DNA of 7,533 nucleotides from Bacteroidales bacterium (GTDB lineage: Bacteria; Bacteroidota; Bacteroidia; Bacteroidales; JAOZVK01): NCBI GenBank assembly GCA_029938185.1, contig JAOZVK010000280.1, positions 1-7,533 on the forward strand, read 5' to 3'. The position numbers and the translations under genes were made by a program. Under the pieces are notes generated by a model. The model was not told the DNA's origin. It searched no databases and was given only the letters and a program-made list of their open reading frames with translations. Below are positions 7,198-7,533 of the stretch, piece after piece; within the stretch, counting starts at the first letter, position 1, and every line of letters starts with the position of its first letter.

Positions 7198-7280
7198 CGT
7201 GGTAGTTTGTGTGGTTTTTTTGAGCGAAGCGAAAAAAAAACCGCACAAGCTACCATGTTTTGCAATAAAATGTTATGCAC
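7172..7280 (-). repeat. attC-like recombination element 3, upstream of the right module
   Basis: In gene orientation it opens with GTGCATAAC (7280-7272), close to the classical RYYYAAC box, and ends with GATATGGCTA (7181-7172), which opens the right module. The stem pairs TAAC...GTTA at its base, then a 10-bp TTATTGCAAA helix, one unpaired T (7258) and a long second helix. That helix has three G·T pairs (7199/7256, 7206/7249, 7212/7243) and no A·C, then a T/A tract and a GCGAAGC tip. Its 5' box should match the start of the next module to the right, outside the window. Confidence 0.6.
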
Positions 7281-7464
7281 TTTATTTATCTATCCGTTAG
7301 TTTTTTTGTGTAATTTGTCTATCTATCCAAAAAGAATGTCAAGTTAGATTATCAAATTTTCAAACGAAGTGCAGAAAAATTGATAATCTGACTTGATATT
7401 CTTACTGCATTAATAAATTGTCTGAAAAACCAACGAACTAATCATAAAGTGTATTACATTTTAT
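7265..7464. repeat. ~200-bp near-complete palindrome
   Basis: The ends ATAAAATGTTATGCACTTTAT-like (7265-7285) and its complement at 7444-7464 match at 19 of 21 positions. The arms stay related inward (CGTTAG/CGTTGG, T-tract, AATTT), with small gaps. The core is a strong hairpin: arms 7334-7361 and 7374-7401 match at 25 of 28 positions around a 12-base loop. Two of the three mismatches are G·T pairs on the plus strand. No coding sequence fits inside. It may be a MITE-like element, a geneless cassette, or a second recombination or termination structure. The left end overlaps the outer box of element 3. Confidence 0.6.
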
Positions 7465-7533
7465 AGTTACATTATCTATTTTTATTACGATTTTAACAAC
7501 TGTAAAAATAAGTCTTTTTTTGAAATAAATCAA
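7465..7533. other. Right-edge stretch with no assignable feature
   Basis: These 69 AT-rich bases carry no recognisable motif. One minus-strand frame is open from the window edge through here to a TAG at 7440-7438 (31 codons). It could be the C-terminus of an upstream gene, but a second frame is also briefly open and neither shows a recognisable protein ending. I see nothing else here. Confidence 0.3.

Noticed and set aside
3161..7280. CRISPR array
   Set aside because: The repeated elements are about 2 kb apart, differ in stem sequence and enclose genes.
7156..7347. Plus-strand frame of 63 codons over element 3
   Set aside because: It translates the hairpin and part of the palindrome, with no family-like features.

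Overview
The window is very AT-rich and every convincing gene is on the minus strand. It looks like an accessory defence region of a Bacteroidota genome. The support for that is the low GC, the lack of Shine-Dalgarno sequences before the starts, promoter-like TTTG/TAnnTTTG elements, and the gene families. The assignment is an inference, not a match to a known genome.

Layout, read in the direction of transcription (right to left): 7182-7533 holds no convincing gene. It contains a ~200-bp near-palindrome (7265-7464) and a structured hairpin element (7172-7280). Next comes a two-gene operon: an ABC/AAA-type ATPase (6055-7143) and a TOPRIM-like protein resembling DUF3226 (5331-6053). A second hairpin element (5222-5319) follows. 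Then comes another two-gene operon: a different ATPase of the AAA_21 type (3818-5131) and a different, small TOPRIM-like protein (3269-3814). A third hairpin element (3161-3271) follows. Last is a ~3-kb single-chain Type IIG (Eco57I-like) restriction-modification enzyme (67-3075), with the first 17 codons of another gene at the left edge (1-52).

The most interesting feature is how these modules are packaged. Each hairpin element looks like an integron attC site oriented with the genes: a short outer box, a long imperfect stem with a single bulged base low in the same arm, and a second outer box. The first 10 bases of each complete module are the exact reverse complement of the 10 bases just after its genes (GATATGGCTA/TAGCCATATC in one, GATATGCCTA/TAGGCATATC in the other). 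The variable bases therefore match within a module and differ between modules. That is what is expected if each module circularises and carries its own half-sites, as integron cassettes do. G·T pairs in the stems favour folding of the strand opposite to the genes, which in integrons is the recombined bottom strand. The boxes only partly fit the classical GTTRRRY/RYYYAAC consensus and no integrase is in view, so this may be a diverged or integrase-less cassette array.

Functionally, all three gene-bearing modules fit anti-phage or anti-plasmid defence. The Type IIG enzyme cuts unmodified DNA. The two ATPase + TOPRIM pairs resemble split OLD-family nuclease systems, of which PARIS (AriA/AriB) is a studied relative in architecture. 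Their activity here is inferred from motifs and context only.
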